NCBI GenBank assembly: GCA_911728435.2
Contig: OU452212.1
Coordinates: 3,912,563-3,976,562 of the forward strand
Reading direction: 5' to 3'
Source of the DNA: Apoderus coryli
Taxonomy: Eukaryota > Arthropoda > Insecta > Coleoptera > Attelabidae
DNA: 64,000 nt
The notes beneath the pieces were generated by a model, which searched no databases, was not told the origin of the DNA, and saw only the letters and a program-made list of their open reading frames with translations. This document shows positions 22,986 to 36,051 of this stretch, piece by piece. Position 1 is the first letter of the stretch. Each line of letters starts with the position of its first letter. The position numbers were made by a program, and so were the translations under genes.

Positions 22986-23519
22986 ACCGAACTTGCGCAA
23001 CCACTCTCGCCATCAGCTAAGGCTGTCTTAATTTTAAAAATTGGGCCGATTCGGAATAGGTAAAAAAGTTAAAAACTAGGGGGTAGGAAGATGCAAGCAC
23101 ACGCTGTATATCAGACTAAAATAACATTTCAGGAAATTTGCAAATAAAACTGGTCTTCTGCCTGTTGAAAATATACAATGATAGATTATCCAAAAAATTA
23201 TGTTCATTATTTTCAGCAAAAAAAGTCTAATTTGTGCCGCCCAATTGTATCTTGGGTCGTGATGTAGCATTTCAAACTGCTGTTTAAAGCATATCTTAGG
23301 ATATCTCTCATCATTTAATGACAAAATCTTCGAAATAAAATTCAAGACTTGACTAAATATTTTTAGAGACAGCTTGATAACCCCACATTCCAACCGTAAC
23401 ATATAGTCCGGCGTGTTAAACTTACATTCAAACTCCACATAAGTTACTTTCAGCCTAATTTAGCAACTCTACTGTAAGTATATGTCTTCAGATTTAAATA
23501 GTACACCTATTTTTCCCAG
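22986..23519. other. intron 1, no recognised feature
   Basis: AT-rich. The 120-codon minus-strand ORF at 23076-23438 has no recognisable motif; left unannotated. Confidence 0.35.
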
Positions 23520-23524
23520 AAACT

Positions 23525-23830
23525 GGTCATGTGACATTTGCACCTTTCGAGAAACGTAGGACGGTCAATTCTGATTAGTCCACATCAATTTCTTTGCCGG
23601 AAGTCTTTGGTGAAATAAAAAATAGTCGATCGGTCATCCTTCGTAAATTCCTGATTTTCTTTTTGTTCCCAAACATCAACAATAAATTAAGTGTACAACG
23701 AATTTCTTCGGGGAAGATGTCGTAGACGCATTCAAATGCCATGTTTTGAAACTGTCTGAAGGAGATTGGAAAAATGTTATGACAAATGCAAATGTGTATT
23801 AATCATAGAGGCGATTATTTTGAAAGCAAC
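23525..23830 (+). pseudogene. mariner transposase C-terminal fragment
   Basis: Reads TGHVTFAPFEKRRTVNSD, then LPEVFGEIK, then after a deletion a tail with QRISSGKM, NCLKEIGKML and CINHRGDYFES. These align in order with the corresponding parts of the mariner transposase at 1721-2764 but are from a different, more decayed copy. The HHDNASSH and SPDL..NDF blocks between them are missing. Confidence 0.75.
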
Positions 23831-24417
23831 TTTCAAGGAAAAATTACTGCGTGTAATAAGTTTTTGTGGTTCTCTCCATCTATAACCAATTATTTATTAA
23901 AGTACTTTTAAAGTGTTTCTTCTGATTATATCGCAAAATTTAAAGAGCAAACATTGATATTCAATGAGCTACAAAAGAAAACCAATGCACAAAATAATGG
24001 TCGACAAAAAGTTAAAAAAATGCTACTCATGATTTTGACCTTTTTTACATCCACATCGCTATCAAGTAATGGAATCGTGCTCTTTAGTTATATGCCAATA
24101 AAATGATTGCAGACGTATTGTGGCACAGTATATCTCCTACACAATAATAATTTATAACGGTATTTTAAATATATATGGATGATACCGTTTTATTCAGCTC
24201 TCCGTACCATAAGATGTATATATGGCGAAGCATTAAAATAGCAAAACTCTGCTTAGTTTGGGTAATTTTAGAAGTAATTAGATAAATATTGTCGCAATAC
24301 TCCATATTAAACTTTGAGCGCACAGACTGCTGCAAGCAACGTACATGCCGAAGCGGGGTCTTAGAGGGACGCCATAGCAAATAAATAGGTGCATATCCAT
24401 TAAAGGGTATTTTAAAA
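23831..24417. other. intron 1, no recognised feature
   Basis: AT-rich spacer between a mariner fragment and a MITE. Confidence 0.35.
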
Positions 24418-24419
24418 TA

Positions 24420-25126
24420 TGTAACGGGTGTACAGATAAGAAAGGACGCCGGCTCTATCTCGAGAACTATTCATGGTACGATTTTAGGACTATTGAATGT
24501 TATATTTAGGCAAAAATATATTCAGTCATTGAGATGGACAGGAAAAAGATAGAGACTTCCAGTTTTCACTGTTTTCTTTATTTTTATATGCTCTTTCTAT
24601 CTAGTGAAGACTAACAGTATCATTCCATTTGATTTTTCTAAGAAAATTGACAAAATCGGAAACATTGTTATATATCTCCAGCTAGCGGCCATATATAAAA
24701 AATAACTAAAAGCACCAATACTTTTTTTGATACTCTCAAACATTACCTTCATATTGAGCCTAATTTTATTAAACTCGGACTATCCATAAGAAAGTTAGAT
24801 AACTTTTTACAAAACAACATTCTCCAGCTCCTCCACCATTTATTTAAGAAGATAGGGAAAAGGTTTACATGAAAAAGTTTTAGAATTGTACTTAGATCAT
24901 CCTCATTAAGTTTAACACTTACGTAATACCAGTATATTTTTAAGTAAACAGTGTTTTTCAATTTAGAGTAAAATTTACGCCCTCTAACGGACATTTTAGG
25001 AAACTAAAACTATTTTCCAGCGATTTCCCTTGTCCTGTTTTACTAAAACAAAAAAATCCTAAAACCGTAACATGATTAGTTTTCGAGATAGAGCCGGCGT
25101 CCTTTCTTATCTGTACACCCGGTACA
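24420..25126. mobile_element. TA-flanked MITE, 707 bp
   Basis: TIRs of about 50 bp. The left starts TGTAACGGGTGTACAGATAA and the right, on the minus strand, TGTACCGGGTGTACAGATAA. They share GACGCCGGCTCTATCTCGA further in. TA flanks both ends (24418-24419, 25127-25128). The interior is AT-rich with an 81-codon minus-strand ORF of no known family. The TA duplication fits a Tc1/mariner-type mobiliser; this is inference. Confidence 0.85.
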
Positions 25127-26463
25127 TATCATTCAATAAAGTTGTATGATCAGTAAGAATTTTTAAATAATAAATACATTACTGCTTAGAAATAAATTCT
25201 ATATAGGTATCAAGAGTCCAATTTGGACTATCCTGTATAAGAAATAGAAAACTATGAATAGCTTGAACCAATAAACTTGTTTCTACTTTCTATTGGGGCT
25301 GTCATTAACGGTGTTACCTCTTAATATTTTGTTTCATATTCAGATAATTCATAAGATAAACGTCATTGTTTAAATATCCATACGAAAACATTGTATTGTT
25401 CTTACAAATTATTCATCAAGATAACAATTTTTGAATCACTACAATTTTCTACCAGCTTTAATTGATCTATTGTCTACAATATTATAATTTAAATAACAGT
25501 TAATCATCTTTCTTTATTCGTTCATTTTCTTTTCCTGAAAAAAATCATATAGGTGTAGTATTTCGTTTTTTTGACAATTCAATTAACAACAAAAAATATT
25601 ACAAACGATTTTCGTGAAAAATTACAGAGGCGAAATAAAATAAATTATTATATGTGGAAAACCCACTTCACTAATATCCATTATCGTAACAATATATCAC
25701 GACTAACGATAAAATATGAGAGAAAACGAAAAAAAAATGGGAAAAACCAAACAAATCAAAAAGGAAAATAGCTTACTGCACGTAATGCTCATTCTACGTG
25801 TACTAACATACCCGTCACACAGCCTATGGTCAATAAATGTTCGAGACCATTAGCTGCACCAATCTATCAACTGATATTTTGAGCAGGACGGCCGTATTGA
25901 CTATTATGCGTCATATGCCTTGAAAATCGTTTTAGTCTTCCGTCTAATCCGATCAGATGTATCAACTTTAATCCGGGTGGAAATATTTAGAAGTTTGAAA
26001 GCACAGAAGTCCCATAAACGAAACACCGTCGACTATATTATATATACGTGAGGTATTATCAGATCGTCAAAATCTCACATGCTATCACGCCTTAGAAACC
26101 GACTACGTAACACCGCAGATCATTTTTATTAAAAACTGCGCGAGTTTATACAGCATAAATAAGACAGCGCCATAAGCAAAATCATAAAAGTTACATTCAT
26201 TGTACCTATATCGAATCATAAGTTTAATAAAATTCGTCGAAAATGTAAATTAACAAATGAGAATATCCAGTATCATACAAAACACAAAAGAAAATCAGCT
26301 TGTTACAAAACAAAAACACACTGGCAATAGAGTGTATACTTTTGTCTTACCCTGAATACGATTTGGGTAGTTTATGATATTTTTCTCTTAGTTTTTATAG
26401 GGATATTAAAAGTACCTAACGTATTTGGGAAATCTAATATTTTGTGAAAATTATTTTAAATAT
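25127..26463. other. intron 1, no recognised feature
   Basis: AT-rich, including an A-rich patch near 25570-25770 where a Lys/Asn-rich ORF arises by composition. Confidence 0.35.
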
Positions 26464-27990
26464 TGTTACCAAATGTTTCTAAAAGTTTTAAGTTCATATC
26501 TTTTACGAAGATTATACAACATCTGTAAATAATAAACTTATTATCTCTGGTGGCTTTTCCAGTATGATAAAAGAATTGGTACCTACCTAGAAAAGAGCTT
26601 TTTTAGTCGAAAAATTTTGTTTTTGTTTTATGGGTTTTTGAAAATATAAATGCATATATTGGAATGGATAACCAGATGTTTTAGTTTCAGGGTGGTCATT
26701 TTTCAATATTATCGAAATACCTGCCGATTAAATCTCAGAGTATTATTATATACAGAAGCTATTTGGAGGACGTACACGGTTTCCAATATATGCGAAAGGG
26801 TAACCAGATGTTTTAGTTACAGGGCGATCATTCTTAATATTGTCAAGACACCTTTAAATTGTTTAAATTAACAAATTAGTTGTAAGGTTCAGCAAGGTGC
26901 GATATTATCTACAAAGCTGTTTTTTGCTTCCCAATATTTGACTCACATTTGGGCATAGTCTTGGGCGGTTCTTTTTTATTGCCAAGTAAAAGCCTTTCAT
27001 TAGAGTTACGAAATCATATTTTACCCTTATTGTAGTTTTACTATATGAGAGTGGAATGTGTTCGGATTTACAGTGAAAGGAATATCGGCATTAAGTTGAA
27101 ATATAATTAGTAATAACTCATCATTATACAGTTGACATAAAAATGTATTTTATTTCTGAAACTAAAACTACTCACCCTGTAGTTGCATTTTATAGGGGTG
27201 TATTTGAAATGCCTCTCTTTCTTGTGAAGCGATTTGGAAAGACAATCGGACTTTCCAACGGCAGATTAATTTTGACTTTAGTACTGTTCAGACGTGATTT
27301 CTAGTTTTATAAAGTTAATTAAATATTCTAATTTGTTTTTGGACTTGGAAGATTTTTCACAGTTTAAGAATAATTTTCTAGTTTTGTTTTAAAGTATATG
27401 AGTATAAAGATCAAGTCCATTTCATTTTCATTCTGTAATAGTTAATCGACGTAAAGCTTCCGTACGTTCTTGGTTTATTCTTTTTAATTGAAGGCGTTTT
27501 TGTTTTTCAAATCAGTTTTAATAAAGATTAAAGTTTGTTTCTTTTAGTAATTGAATTATAATCAGTTTTCAATTGTAATTAAAAGTTTCGAATGGGAATT
27601 AATATAATTATTCGTATTTATATTAATTTACCTATCTTAGTAATGACTAAGATTTTCTTTTAAATTTTCATTTTCTTTTAATTGTTTTATTCTGTTTTTT
27701 TATACATATTTACTTATTTGTTTGTTATTCATTTTTATTAATAATTATAATTATTAAATTTAGTTGATTTGAAAGCCCAAACCTTTGCGTTTTATTTCAA
27801 ATAAAGCTTTCTATAACTTTGTGAACAGAAGGGTCGTTTAATTAGAGTTTTTCTTTTAAATAAATGGTGTGTGACCAGCAGACATCCAGAATTATAAAAG
27901 GTTAGTTAATTTTATGTTATTTTAATACAGATTAATAAAGTTGATAATCTTTGTTTGTTCTTTCTTAATTAAAACTCGAAGTACAAGCCC
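26464..27990 (+). repeat. LTR-like dispersed repeat, copy B (longest)
   Basis: Starts TGTTACCAAATGTTTCTA. It holds the CAGGGTGGTCATTTTTCAA block (with a local duplication near 26690 and 26815), CACCCTGTAGTTGCATTTTA, a long T-rich tail, and near 27870 TGGTGTGTGACCAGCAGACA, which resembles a primer-binding region after a 3' LTR boundary. It is followed by AATACAGATTAATAAAG, shared with copy C. No gag or pol follows. Interpreted as a solo LTR plus leader; it could instead be a non-coding DNA repeat. Confidence 0.65.
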
Positions 27991-28854
27991 CTCGTAAAGC
28001 TTGAATCGAACAAGTAGCAATTGAAAAGCATATTGGGGTTCATTGGGATTGAGCTATAAAATTAGTATTCTTTCTGAATGTAAATAATTCCACCTAATTC
28101 ATGATGGTTACAAGCTGTGCTCTATCTAAAACTCAAAATTAGATAGATACACTATTGTTAAAATAATTTAACTCATAGAATTACTAAAAAAAAACTTTTT
28201 TGTGGTGAACTTAGTATACTTCTAAACTCATTTATAAGCACGCATAAATTGTATTGCAGATTTTTCGGACGTACCGTGATATTGCGTAATAGCATGGTGA
28301 CGTAAAGTGTCGTAATAATAGTCTGTTTCCGCCTTAATCTTCGCAGCACATAGCCCACTTTAGAGGTAGGTAGGTAGGCAATGGCAGTTACCTTATTTTC
28401 GGATCTAACTCAATGTTAATATGTTTGGCACTTAGCCCATTATTGATGTCCAGTCTTCAATAATACAATAGCAAAAAAATACCTACTTGTATACACTGCC
28501 GTAGTGAGCAATACCTTATATAACAACAACAACGAAATGTTTTAAAACATTTTCTTTCTCGCCAACTTTTTTCATTAGATATGACGATAAAACCTTTTCC
28601 TTAATAACTTCAATTAATTAATGACAATTAGACTCAGGATTAACGGGTTTGAAGCAAAAAAATGTTGAAGCTTCGCAGAGAGGAAGTTTATGTGGAGAAT
28701 TTGCATCGATAGAAAACTGGATTAAAATAAAAAATCGCGTATGTTTAACAAGTGTAGCTCGATTGTCCGAGCGGGTTCCTACTTTTTTTTAAATATGTTT
28801 GTTTACCAGTTTTCTTCTAGATTATTTCTCAAGACAAAATAAGTTGAACTCTCA
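27991..28854. other. intron 1, no recognised feature
   Basis: AT-rich, no recognisable coding or repeat structure. Confidence 0.35.
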
Positions 28855-29165
28855 AGTGCTGGGCCAAAAGTGAGCACCAGAGATATTGGGAACTTATTCC
28901 CAAGCAGGAGCATCGGTACCTGATGGAGCAACAAAACGCACTGGAAAACTGCTATCATTAAGCAGCAGTCAGATGTGAGTAACTATGGGACTGGGCATTG
29001 CGCTCTGAGATACCACCTCAATAAGATGGGGGGACCTGCAATGCAGATTGTTTAATGGGGCAGTTGATACAGCTTACCATGTATTATGTGAATGTGTAGC
29101 CTTACAACGAAGGCCACACGCTATTCTTGGGCATGCGCAGATATTAACACCCAACACATAACTGA
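28855..29165 (+). pseudogene. non-LTR element C-terminal fragment
   Basis: Across two frames the plus strand reads TGHCALRYHLNKMGG and GAVDTAYHVLCECVALQRRP. The GHC.LR.HL..MG ... ET..H.LC.C..L...R order is the zinc-knuckle tail of R1/Jockey-type ORF2. Frameshifts separate the blocks and the upstream RT is absent. Confidence 0.72.
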
Positions 29166-30240
29166 ACTGAACTGATCCATTACAGGGACTGCAGTAGTCA
29201 AAAAAGTAAAAAAAAACTGCTCTAGTTTAAAAAAAAATATTTTGAAACAGAGGTTTTGCGTAAAAGAACCATTTTATCAAAGAAACTTGCTATAGGGAGC
29301 CCAAGATCAGAGAACATAATTTGTAGAGGAGAGAGAAGCTAAATAGTTGACAGCGCGTGACAGAGCATTCAAAGCATTTGCACAGAGCTGAGAGCTAGTT
29401 ATTTATATTATTACAACTTTTTTCCCCCAAAAAATGTATGAGCTAAATTTTTAAGCAGTTGAAACAAACAATATGTAATAGTTTTGAAATTCTAAATTGT
29501 ACTAATACCAAGTAAGAGTTGTCTAATTTTATTTTAATAAACATAAAATTGAACGTGCTGGATATTTATATTGCATAGAGCACCCTGACTACTTTTTGTA
29601 TCCTGTATTGCGTTTCTAGGTAGGTAGCAGGCAATAAAAAAAAAGATTATATAAACATCATTATAGGGTCTAAATGTAAAATGTTTTAGAACATTCAAAG
29701 AAATAGAAATATATTCATACAAAACACGATGAAACTCGGAGGGTCTTATAGCTGATAATATATGTTCAAAATGGGAATACGGGTGAAACAAACTCTGTAC
29801 TTGTATAGGTATACAACTCCAAACTTTGTCTAATCTTATCCAACGATACCATAAATTATAAAATAATCATTACCTTGGGGGATTTCTGGACGGCTAATGA
29901 AAGGCGATCATCTAAATTCTGGACGTCTCTGTATTAGGTGGTGCTAAATTAGGTTAACTATCTATGAGGTTGTATACGTTTTGGATATAAAATAAAAGTT
30001 ATATGAGTAAAAAAAACATTTATGGAAACAGAGCACGTAAAACGGTTTTATAAGGCTATAGAATGTAGTCATGTACAGAGGAGAGAGAACAAAGAGATTG
30101 TTTATTTTATAAGATGCAGTCCAATGATATTACCAATACATATCCGGTCTTTAGATTGTAAAAACAATTATTAGGAATGTGTAATCATATCTTTAAAATT
30201 TTAAAGTGCTTTTATTTAACACGGACCGAAAAATCTATGC
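29166..30240. other. intron 1, no recognised feature
   Basis: AT-rich. The 85-codon minus-strand ORF at 29534-29791 shows no motif and is probably chance. Confidence 0.35.
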
Positions 30241-30244
30241 TATG

Positions 30245-31850
30245 ATGCAGAGTCACGTGTGCCGTTTGAGCAGCGCTTTCGGTTCAGGGAAGAGCAAATC
30301 AAAAGCTGCTGGTCCGGATTTCATAGATGGAAAAATGCCCAAACTAGTGTTTCCCATGCTTGAATAACCTTTTACTTTTATAATAAATAAATGCTTGGAA
30401 TTCTCTGTTTTCCCGTCTCCATGGAAGAATGCTAATATTATTACTGTTCCCAAAAAATCTAACTCTACTGAACCTAGTAATTTTCGACCTATAAGCCTGC
30501 TTCCATACTTCTCCAAGGTATTGGAGGGAGTACTGTCTGAACAACTCAGCGTATTTCTAGACATCATTGTATTCTTCCATAGACTCAATCTGGATTTCGA
30601 AAGAGTCATAGCACTGCGACGCCACTGGTAATTGTTGTTAACGATGTGTTGAGAGCCACGGATTCCCAGAGGAACACTTGCCTTGTCCTGTTAGACTTTA
30701 GCAAAGCTTTCGACACCTTACAACATAATTTATTATGTAAAAAACTTAAATTTTTTAGCCTAGCAGAGCCGGCAGTGCGGTTTTTCGGGAGTTATCTTTC
30801 AGATAGAAAACAGCGGGTTTTAATAAATAATTCTGTTTCTCGATTCGTATCGACATCTCAGGTAGTTCCACAGGGTGGTATTCTGGACCCACTCTTATTT
30901 TCCATATATACTGCTGATTTCAGCCAAAGCTTGTTACATTCGAATATGCACCAATATGCTGATGATATTCAAATATACTTTTCTTTCAAACTCAATGATT
31001 TGGAAACTTCGGCCATTATTGAGTGATGATATTCACCGATTAGTTGACTTTGCCGTTGCTCACAATCTTACTATTAATGAAGGTAAAACCGAAATATTAC
31101 TGTTCGGACCTCAAAAGAAAATTGTCAGTAATTCCCAAAATTTTAAGATTTATGCTAAAGGCGAAATGATTGGGGCTACTGAAAATTGTAAGAACTTGGA
31201 AGTTCACCTTGGCAATGAATTAAGATTTACTAGTCATATAGAGTACATTGTTAAAAAATCTTACTCAGAGCTGAAGTTACTATACATGCATCGGGATATT
31301 CTAACTGTGGTTGTGTGACGCCCTTATTTTATCTTATATCGGATATTGCATTACTGTCTATTGGCCCAACCTGTATAGTAGAGATAAAGACACCCTGCGA
31401 AAATACGTATATAATAAGTGCTTCATTCGTTAGATCGGGATGGTTTATGTTGCGGGAGAGGTTTGAAGTTCAGGCAGCTTGTCTCACATATAATGTACTA
31501 AAACATCATGTTCCTGTGTATCTATTCAATAAACTCATTCAATTTCGTGATGTGCACGTTCGACAGGCGAGATATTCGGAGCGTCTTGTGGTTCCTATAC
31601 ATAGAACAGCCCAATTTGAGGGCTCATTCTCATACTTCGCTCCATAAATTTTTAATAATCTGCCATTGTCCCTGAAGGTCTCACCTAATATCGGATCCTT
31701 TAAAAAAATATAATATTAAAGTCTACGCTAGGTCCAAGCGTAATTAGCTTGGAGATGGTTCGGTCGTGTCTCCGGTGCCCTACAGCATCGCGTGATTCAC
31801 GCATAGCCTTTTAAATATATAAGAACTATATTGTAACTATTATTGTTAAA
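30245..31850 (+). pseudogene. CR1/Jockey-type reverse transcriptase with YADD
   Basis: The best-preserved RT in the window. Order: KAAGPDFIDGKMPK; WKNANIITVPKKSNSTEPSN and FRPISLLPYFSKVLE (30395-30630); NTCLVLLDFSKAFDTLQHNL, VPQGGILDPLLFSIYTADF and the catalytic MHQYADDIQIYF (30646-31026); then FAVAHNLTINEGKTEILLFG and the ENCKNLEVHL..ELRFTSHI block (to 31318); finally MLRERFEVQAACLTYNVLKH, FRDVHVRQARYS and FSYFAP (31315-31647). It is 5' truncated, with no endonuclease, and has at least four frame changes. Confidence 0.9.
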
Positions 31851-32177
31851 GTCTGAGATTTAAATTTTGTGGTCGATCTTTTGAATTTTGTATCGTTGTA
31901 TATAGAGGGTGATTCATCCTGAGTGGCATATTCAAAGTTCTCGGGAACGACGAAAGATATGTTACTGAAACTTTGGGGTTCGGTAACATCGGAAATGTTC
32001 TATATTGATGTGCTATTTCCGGGTTTATATTACTTCCGGTTATTCCGGAAGGAACCACCTACTTTTTTATTTTAAATGGAATGACCACATTTTTTATTTT
32101 TTTTCAGATTATGTCTCTGTTATATGAAAATTGTAAGGCATTTTTGAGAAAATAAAGACATATTATTATTATTATAA
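31851..32177 (+). repeat. 3' UTR and (ATT)n tail of the preceding element
   Basis: The segment ends with GAGAAAATAAAGACA followed by (TTA)n at 32160-32177, the usual 3' tail of this type of element. A piece starting GAGGGTGATTCATCCTGAGT near 31905 and running to about 32090 looks like a separate small insertion; its ends were not resolved. Confidence 0.6.
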
Positions 32178-33369
32178 ACCATTTAGTACACCATGTACAT
32201 GCCGAAAACTTGTGCATGTGTACGGAATTTTCATTGCATTTTTGTTTGCCTACGGAATATATGCAACCATTTTAGCTTGTGACATTATTGCAAATCGCGA
32301 ATGGCGCGGCAGTGGCTGACACTCTCATATAGACAAACGTAAAGTGACGTTACACATACGTATACACCACTTTATGTAATGAGAAATGAAGAGACTCGTA
32401 AAATGACTTTGTCGCATCTACTTGCATTTAGATGAGGGTTTAGTTATTGGTAACTACAAGGAATTTTAATAGAAAATATATAAATAATGCAAAAAATCAC
32501 GGATTTTCATAAAAACGCAAATCAAGTTTAAAACATGAGCTAGTTGTTTAATTGAATATTATACTTTGTGTAGGACTCTATGATGGACATATTCTGAACT
32601 AGACAGGCAGAGGCAAAAGTTCGATAGAACTTAATATAAATAAAAAAGTAAATTAAAAAATCTGTTGTCACCCCAAAACTTTCCCGACAAGATATACAGG
32701 GTTATTCACGCCATACGATACGGAATAGTGTGGATAAACTATTTAATTTCCTAAAAGTTTTATTCATGGGTTCGATAAAAATGATTAATGGCTACATTTT
32801 AAAAATATTGTGAATCTATACCCAAGGGTGTCCCAAATATAAGAAATTAACCATAGTTGTGTTTTTTTAAATGGAATGCCTTGTATATGAATATATTTGT
32901 CGATTCCCCGTTCAAAATAAACCTAACTTTCATTAAAGTACATCTCACCTAAACCTGACAGTTTTTTAAATATTTTAATTTTTATAAAAATATAGACATA
33001 ATTTCAAAGACCATCATCTACGATGAGGTGAATTGTTCCCGTCTGGATAAGAAACTTATTATGATTTTTTTCATTTTAGTTTTTAATATATTCTTCATCA
33101 AGAGAAATCAAGAATACATCTTTCATAACGGTGCTCTGATGCACTGACTCTTAACTTTTGGTCCTCAATTTTTTAAGTTTAGGAAATAAATCATAGTCGA
33201 TGGGGGTCAAATCTGGTCAATCTGCTTAATTCAAACTTCAAATCGTTGATTTGCATTGCAATCGCATATAGTCATGTGATTTTTTTTATCTTTTTTGTCG
33301 CTCTACGATCTTTCAACGGTGCAATCGCGCTACGTGTCATTGATAATGATGCTTTTATCTTTCTGAAGG
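32178..33369. other. intron 1; possible small element near 32.7 kb
   Basis: At 32696 ATACAGGGTTATTCACG and near 32865 TTAAATGGAATGCCTTGTAT resemble the two ends of a miniature TIR element of ~190 bp, but the arms are weakly alike. Nothing else was recognised. Confidence 0.3.
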
Positions 33370-33765
33370 TATTCACACACATAAAATGACACACAACCAA
33401 GGATGGTCACCAAATACTTCCAACAAGCTGCCGACAGAATAAACGTATGGTGTTTGCTTTGAAACGAAAGAAGAAACCATAGGAACTTTTGGAAATCGAT
33501 GAAGAATATGTTTAATGCAGAATCCGGTAAATTACCTTGGCGTGACTTTGGACAGAGACCTAACATTCCACACATCGACAGAGTAGCCGGAAAGGAACAA
33601 ACTATTAACACACTGCTCATGTTATTCCTATCAGAAAAAGATCCCACTGCGAAGGAGGCTACTCCTCATCAAAGCAGTGGTTCGGCCGTTTATCTCGTAC
33701 ACGTCAGCAGCATGGGGACACGGAATCCTAACGTAGGAAACTGGATGGATTAAAACAAATAAGGC
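33370..33765 (+). pseudogene. Jockey-type RT C-terminal relic
   Basis: The frames give YLGVTLDRDLTFHTS and then RRRLLLIKAVVRPFISYTSA followed by AWG. This is the LGV.LD..L.F..H ... LL.K..VRP.I.Y.S..W segment after the RT palm. Broken by frameshifts. Bases 33766-34080 may hold more of the same tail but I could not follow it. Confidence 0.7.
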
Positions 33766-34812
33766 CATCAGAATCGCACCATGGTATGGGAGAAACGACT
33801 GAATTTCAACGGATTTTGGTATTAACTCTTATAAGGAACTTCCACCAGAGTAAGCAACTTTGGTATTTGAAAAAGGCTATGCAATATCTGAACTTACTAT
33901 TGTAGGCAGCATTATACCACGCTCCCAAAGAACACGCAAGATTTTTCAAGATGCCAGATGGTGAAGAAAACGACGGTTCTTGCGTCGGCCGAATTACAGA
34001 GAATTCAGCGGAAGAAACGTTAGACTGAGGATTGATGGTAAGAGAAATTAAGGCGGAGACACGAATCATTTCGTTCAAATAACCAACACGTTCGAAATTG
34101 CTCGATCGTTTTGAAAATTAAGTCTCAGAACGACGTGATATACGAGGAATAATCAACCAAAATTCAACTCGTAACTGTTCCTCGTATATCATCGTGGTTA
34201 TATATTTTTAATTCTCTAATTTATATAACTCTATTAAAAATTTAATGGCATGTGAGTATAAAAATAAAAAATAAACTTTTCGCTTAATAGGAAAAATCTA
34301 ATTTAAGCGTATAATATAGGATTTCTATAAAACTCTTTCGCTTTAATTATTTTCCGTGTGACACATTTCTTTTTTAACTTTTACATATTACATTGAAGCG
34401 CCAACACCAAATTAAAACGAAATTATTCATGAGGCCGTTTTTAATAAATTATACATGTACGATGGTGTGATAGCATTAAATGCCACATATTAAAATTTAT
34501 CAGTTTTCTGTTTAACGGGCACGTAATGAAAGCGATAATGTTGCCATTCTCTGCATTAACTAACGTGATCTCCAGCTGTAAATAAAACAAAAGAGCCCGA
34601 CAGTAACTCATTCGTTTTCCTTTTTTTACTGTTTTTTTAAGTAACTAACAGACTTGATTGGTCTTTGGAATGAGGGACGGCATCGTTTGGATTTTAAATT
34701 ACATTTTAACGTAATATAGATGCAAACAGTGTGGTGCTCCTATTTTGGTTATAAATCACAGTTATTTCGACCCCGCCCACAATGAGATTAAAAAGAAAAA
34801 GAAAGCTAGTGC
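33766..34812. other. intron 1, no firm feature
   Basis: Probably includes a decayed retroelement tail up to about 34080, then AT-rich DNA. Confidence 0.3.
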
Positions 34813-35106
34813 CCCCGGGAAAGTATTGTGAACGGCTAAAAAACAATTTGAGATGAAGACGCATTTTTAAATACCCTGAGGCGACTAAGACAATTTCTAG
34901 ATGGAAATCTGTCTGTCTGTGTTTCTGTCTCAACGCTTCAACCGATTGAGCTAGATTTTGGTATATGAGTTTGGGGGAATAGTAGGATGAACCCGTCAGT
35001 TTTTGGATGAAATCGCTAACCTTGTGATAGCACACTGTGATGCACACAACTCCCAAATTCGTAAATAGCAGTACGGGTCGAGTGATACATCATTTGAAAG
35101 CATTTT
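34813..35106 (-). repeat. dispersed repeat R34, copy 1
   Basis: The minus strand of this stretch matches 40168-40445 in order: ATGCTTTCAAATGATG, the CACTCGACC..TGCTATTTA..AATTT region, CAAAATCTAGCTCAAT, GACAGACAGA.TTCCATCT and CACAATACTTTCCCGGG. It is a non-coding repeat; the 116-codon ORF on this strand is incidental. Such sequence is often found in retroelement untranslated regions of invertebrates. Confidence 0.75.
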
Positions 35107-35231
35107 TTATCTGTTTTACAATAATAGGTTAATTTTGATATATGCCATCATTTTCTAGAAAATTGTGTTTAAAGGTTACAAGTATCTATTGTGGGGATCG
35201 GTGACTATAAGACAGTTTCGTTTAATATGTT

Positions 35232-35293
35232 CTACCGTCTGGCGTAGTTCAGTAACAAACTTTGCGTGCGGAAAGGTCCTGGCTTGATCTCTG
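35232..35293 (+). repeat. tRNA-derived SINE head
   Basis: GGCGTAGTTCAGTAAC resembles a tRNA A box, and GTCCTGGCTTGATCTC, about 30 bases later, a decayed B box. No clean cloverleaf can be drawn and the segment runs into T-rich DNA, so a SINE relic is more likely than a tRNA gene. Confidence 0.45.
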
Positions 35294-36051
35294 TTTTTGC
35301 AATTTTGTTTTATTTCTAATTTTTGAACTACGTAGTTAGGTAGGTAGTTAGTTGGGTTAGTTTAGCATGTTATAATTATTAATATGTAAATATAACTACG
35401 TCTTCTCCACAAAATTATTCATATAGATGTGCAAATTGAAATGGGGTGCCAGACATGTTAGTCGGTAAGGAGATATTGATTGATTGATATTATAGATTCT
35501 ATAATAAAGTACCTATAGATGACCTCTACTTACAATAAAAATGAATATCAAACTAAGTTTAAATAACAAAACCATTTTATGAATACATATTTATTTAACA
35601 ATTGGCCTTCACATACATATTTGATGGTTTTCGATTCAAGAAATACTTGGCTTGCTTTTTTTTTGGATCCTGAGTTTACCAGGTTTTATCCTACTGGGAT
35701 ATTTAGATAACTAAATTGTATTGTATTGTCTTGCCAATATATTCTTTAAGATCTAAATTTGTATACTATATTTTATGTATGTATAATACAAATGTTTGAA
35801 TTGTATGTACATATTTAGTTAAGTTTTTTGATAATACTTATTTAATTAGGTTATTGGTGCATTAACGAATATCCCTCAATGTAGTATTATTTTCGAGTGG
35901 ATTTGAAAAGTAGTAATTATGCGACCACCATAATTTCAAATCTTAATTTGATTTTTTGCGTTTGAAAAAAGAGTGCGAGTCGTGTTTAAAAGTTTGTTTA
36001 GTTGTAAATTGTGCATAAAAATTGCGTTCAGTGTGTGCTATTTTAATTATT
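35294..36051. other. region upstream of the THAP gene
   Basis: AT-rich. It may hold the promoter and 5' UTR of the THAP gene, but no motif stands out. Confidence 0.3.

Noticed and set aside
23076..23438. 120-codon minus-strand ORF as a gene
   Set aside because: Length alone; composition follows local AT content and no block is recognisable.
25571..25771. Lys/Asn-rich ORF
   Set aside because: Explained by A-rich composition; no motif.
30253..30609. 118-codon minus-strand ORF
   Set aside because: Antisense to clear RT blocks on the plus strand.
34706..35056. 116-codon minus-strand ORF
   Set aside because: It lies mostly in the non-coding repeat R34, and the other copy at 40.2 kb does not preserve the frame.
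35232..35293. Possible functional tRNA
   Set aside because: A and B boxes are recognisable but no cloverleaf can be formed; treated as SINE-derived.
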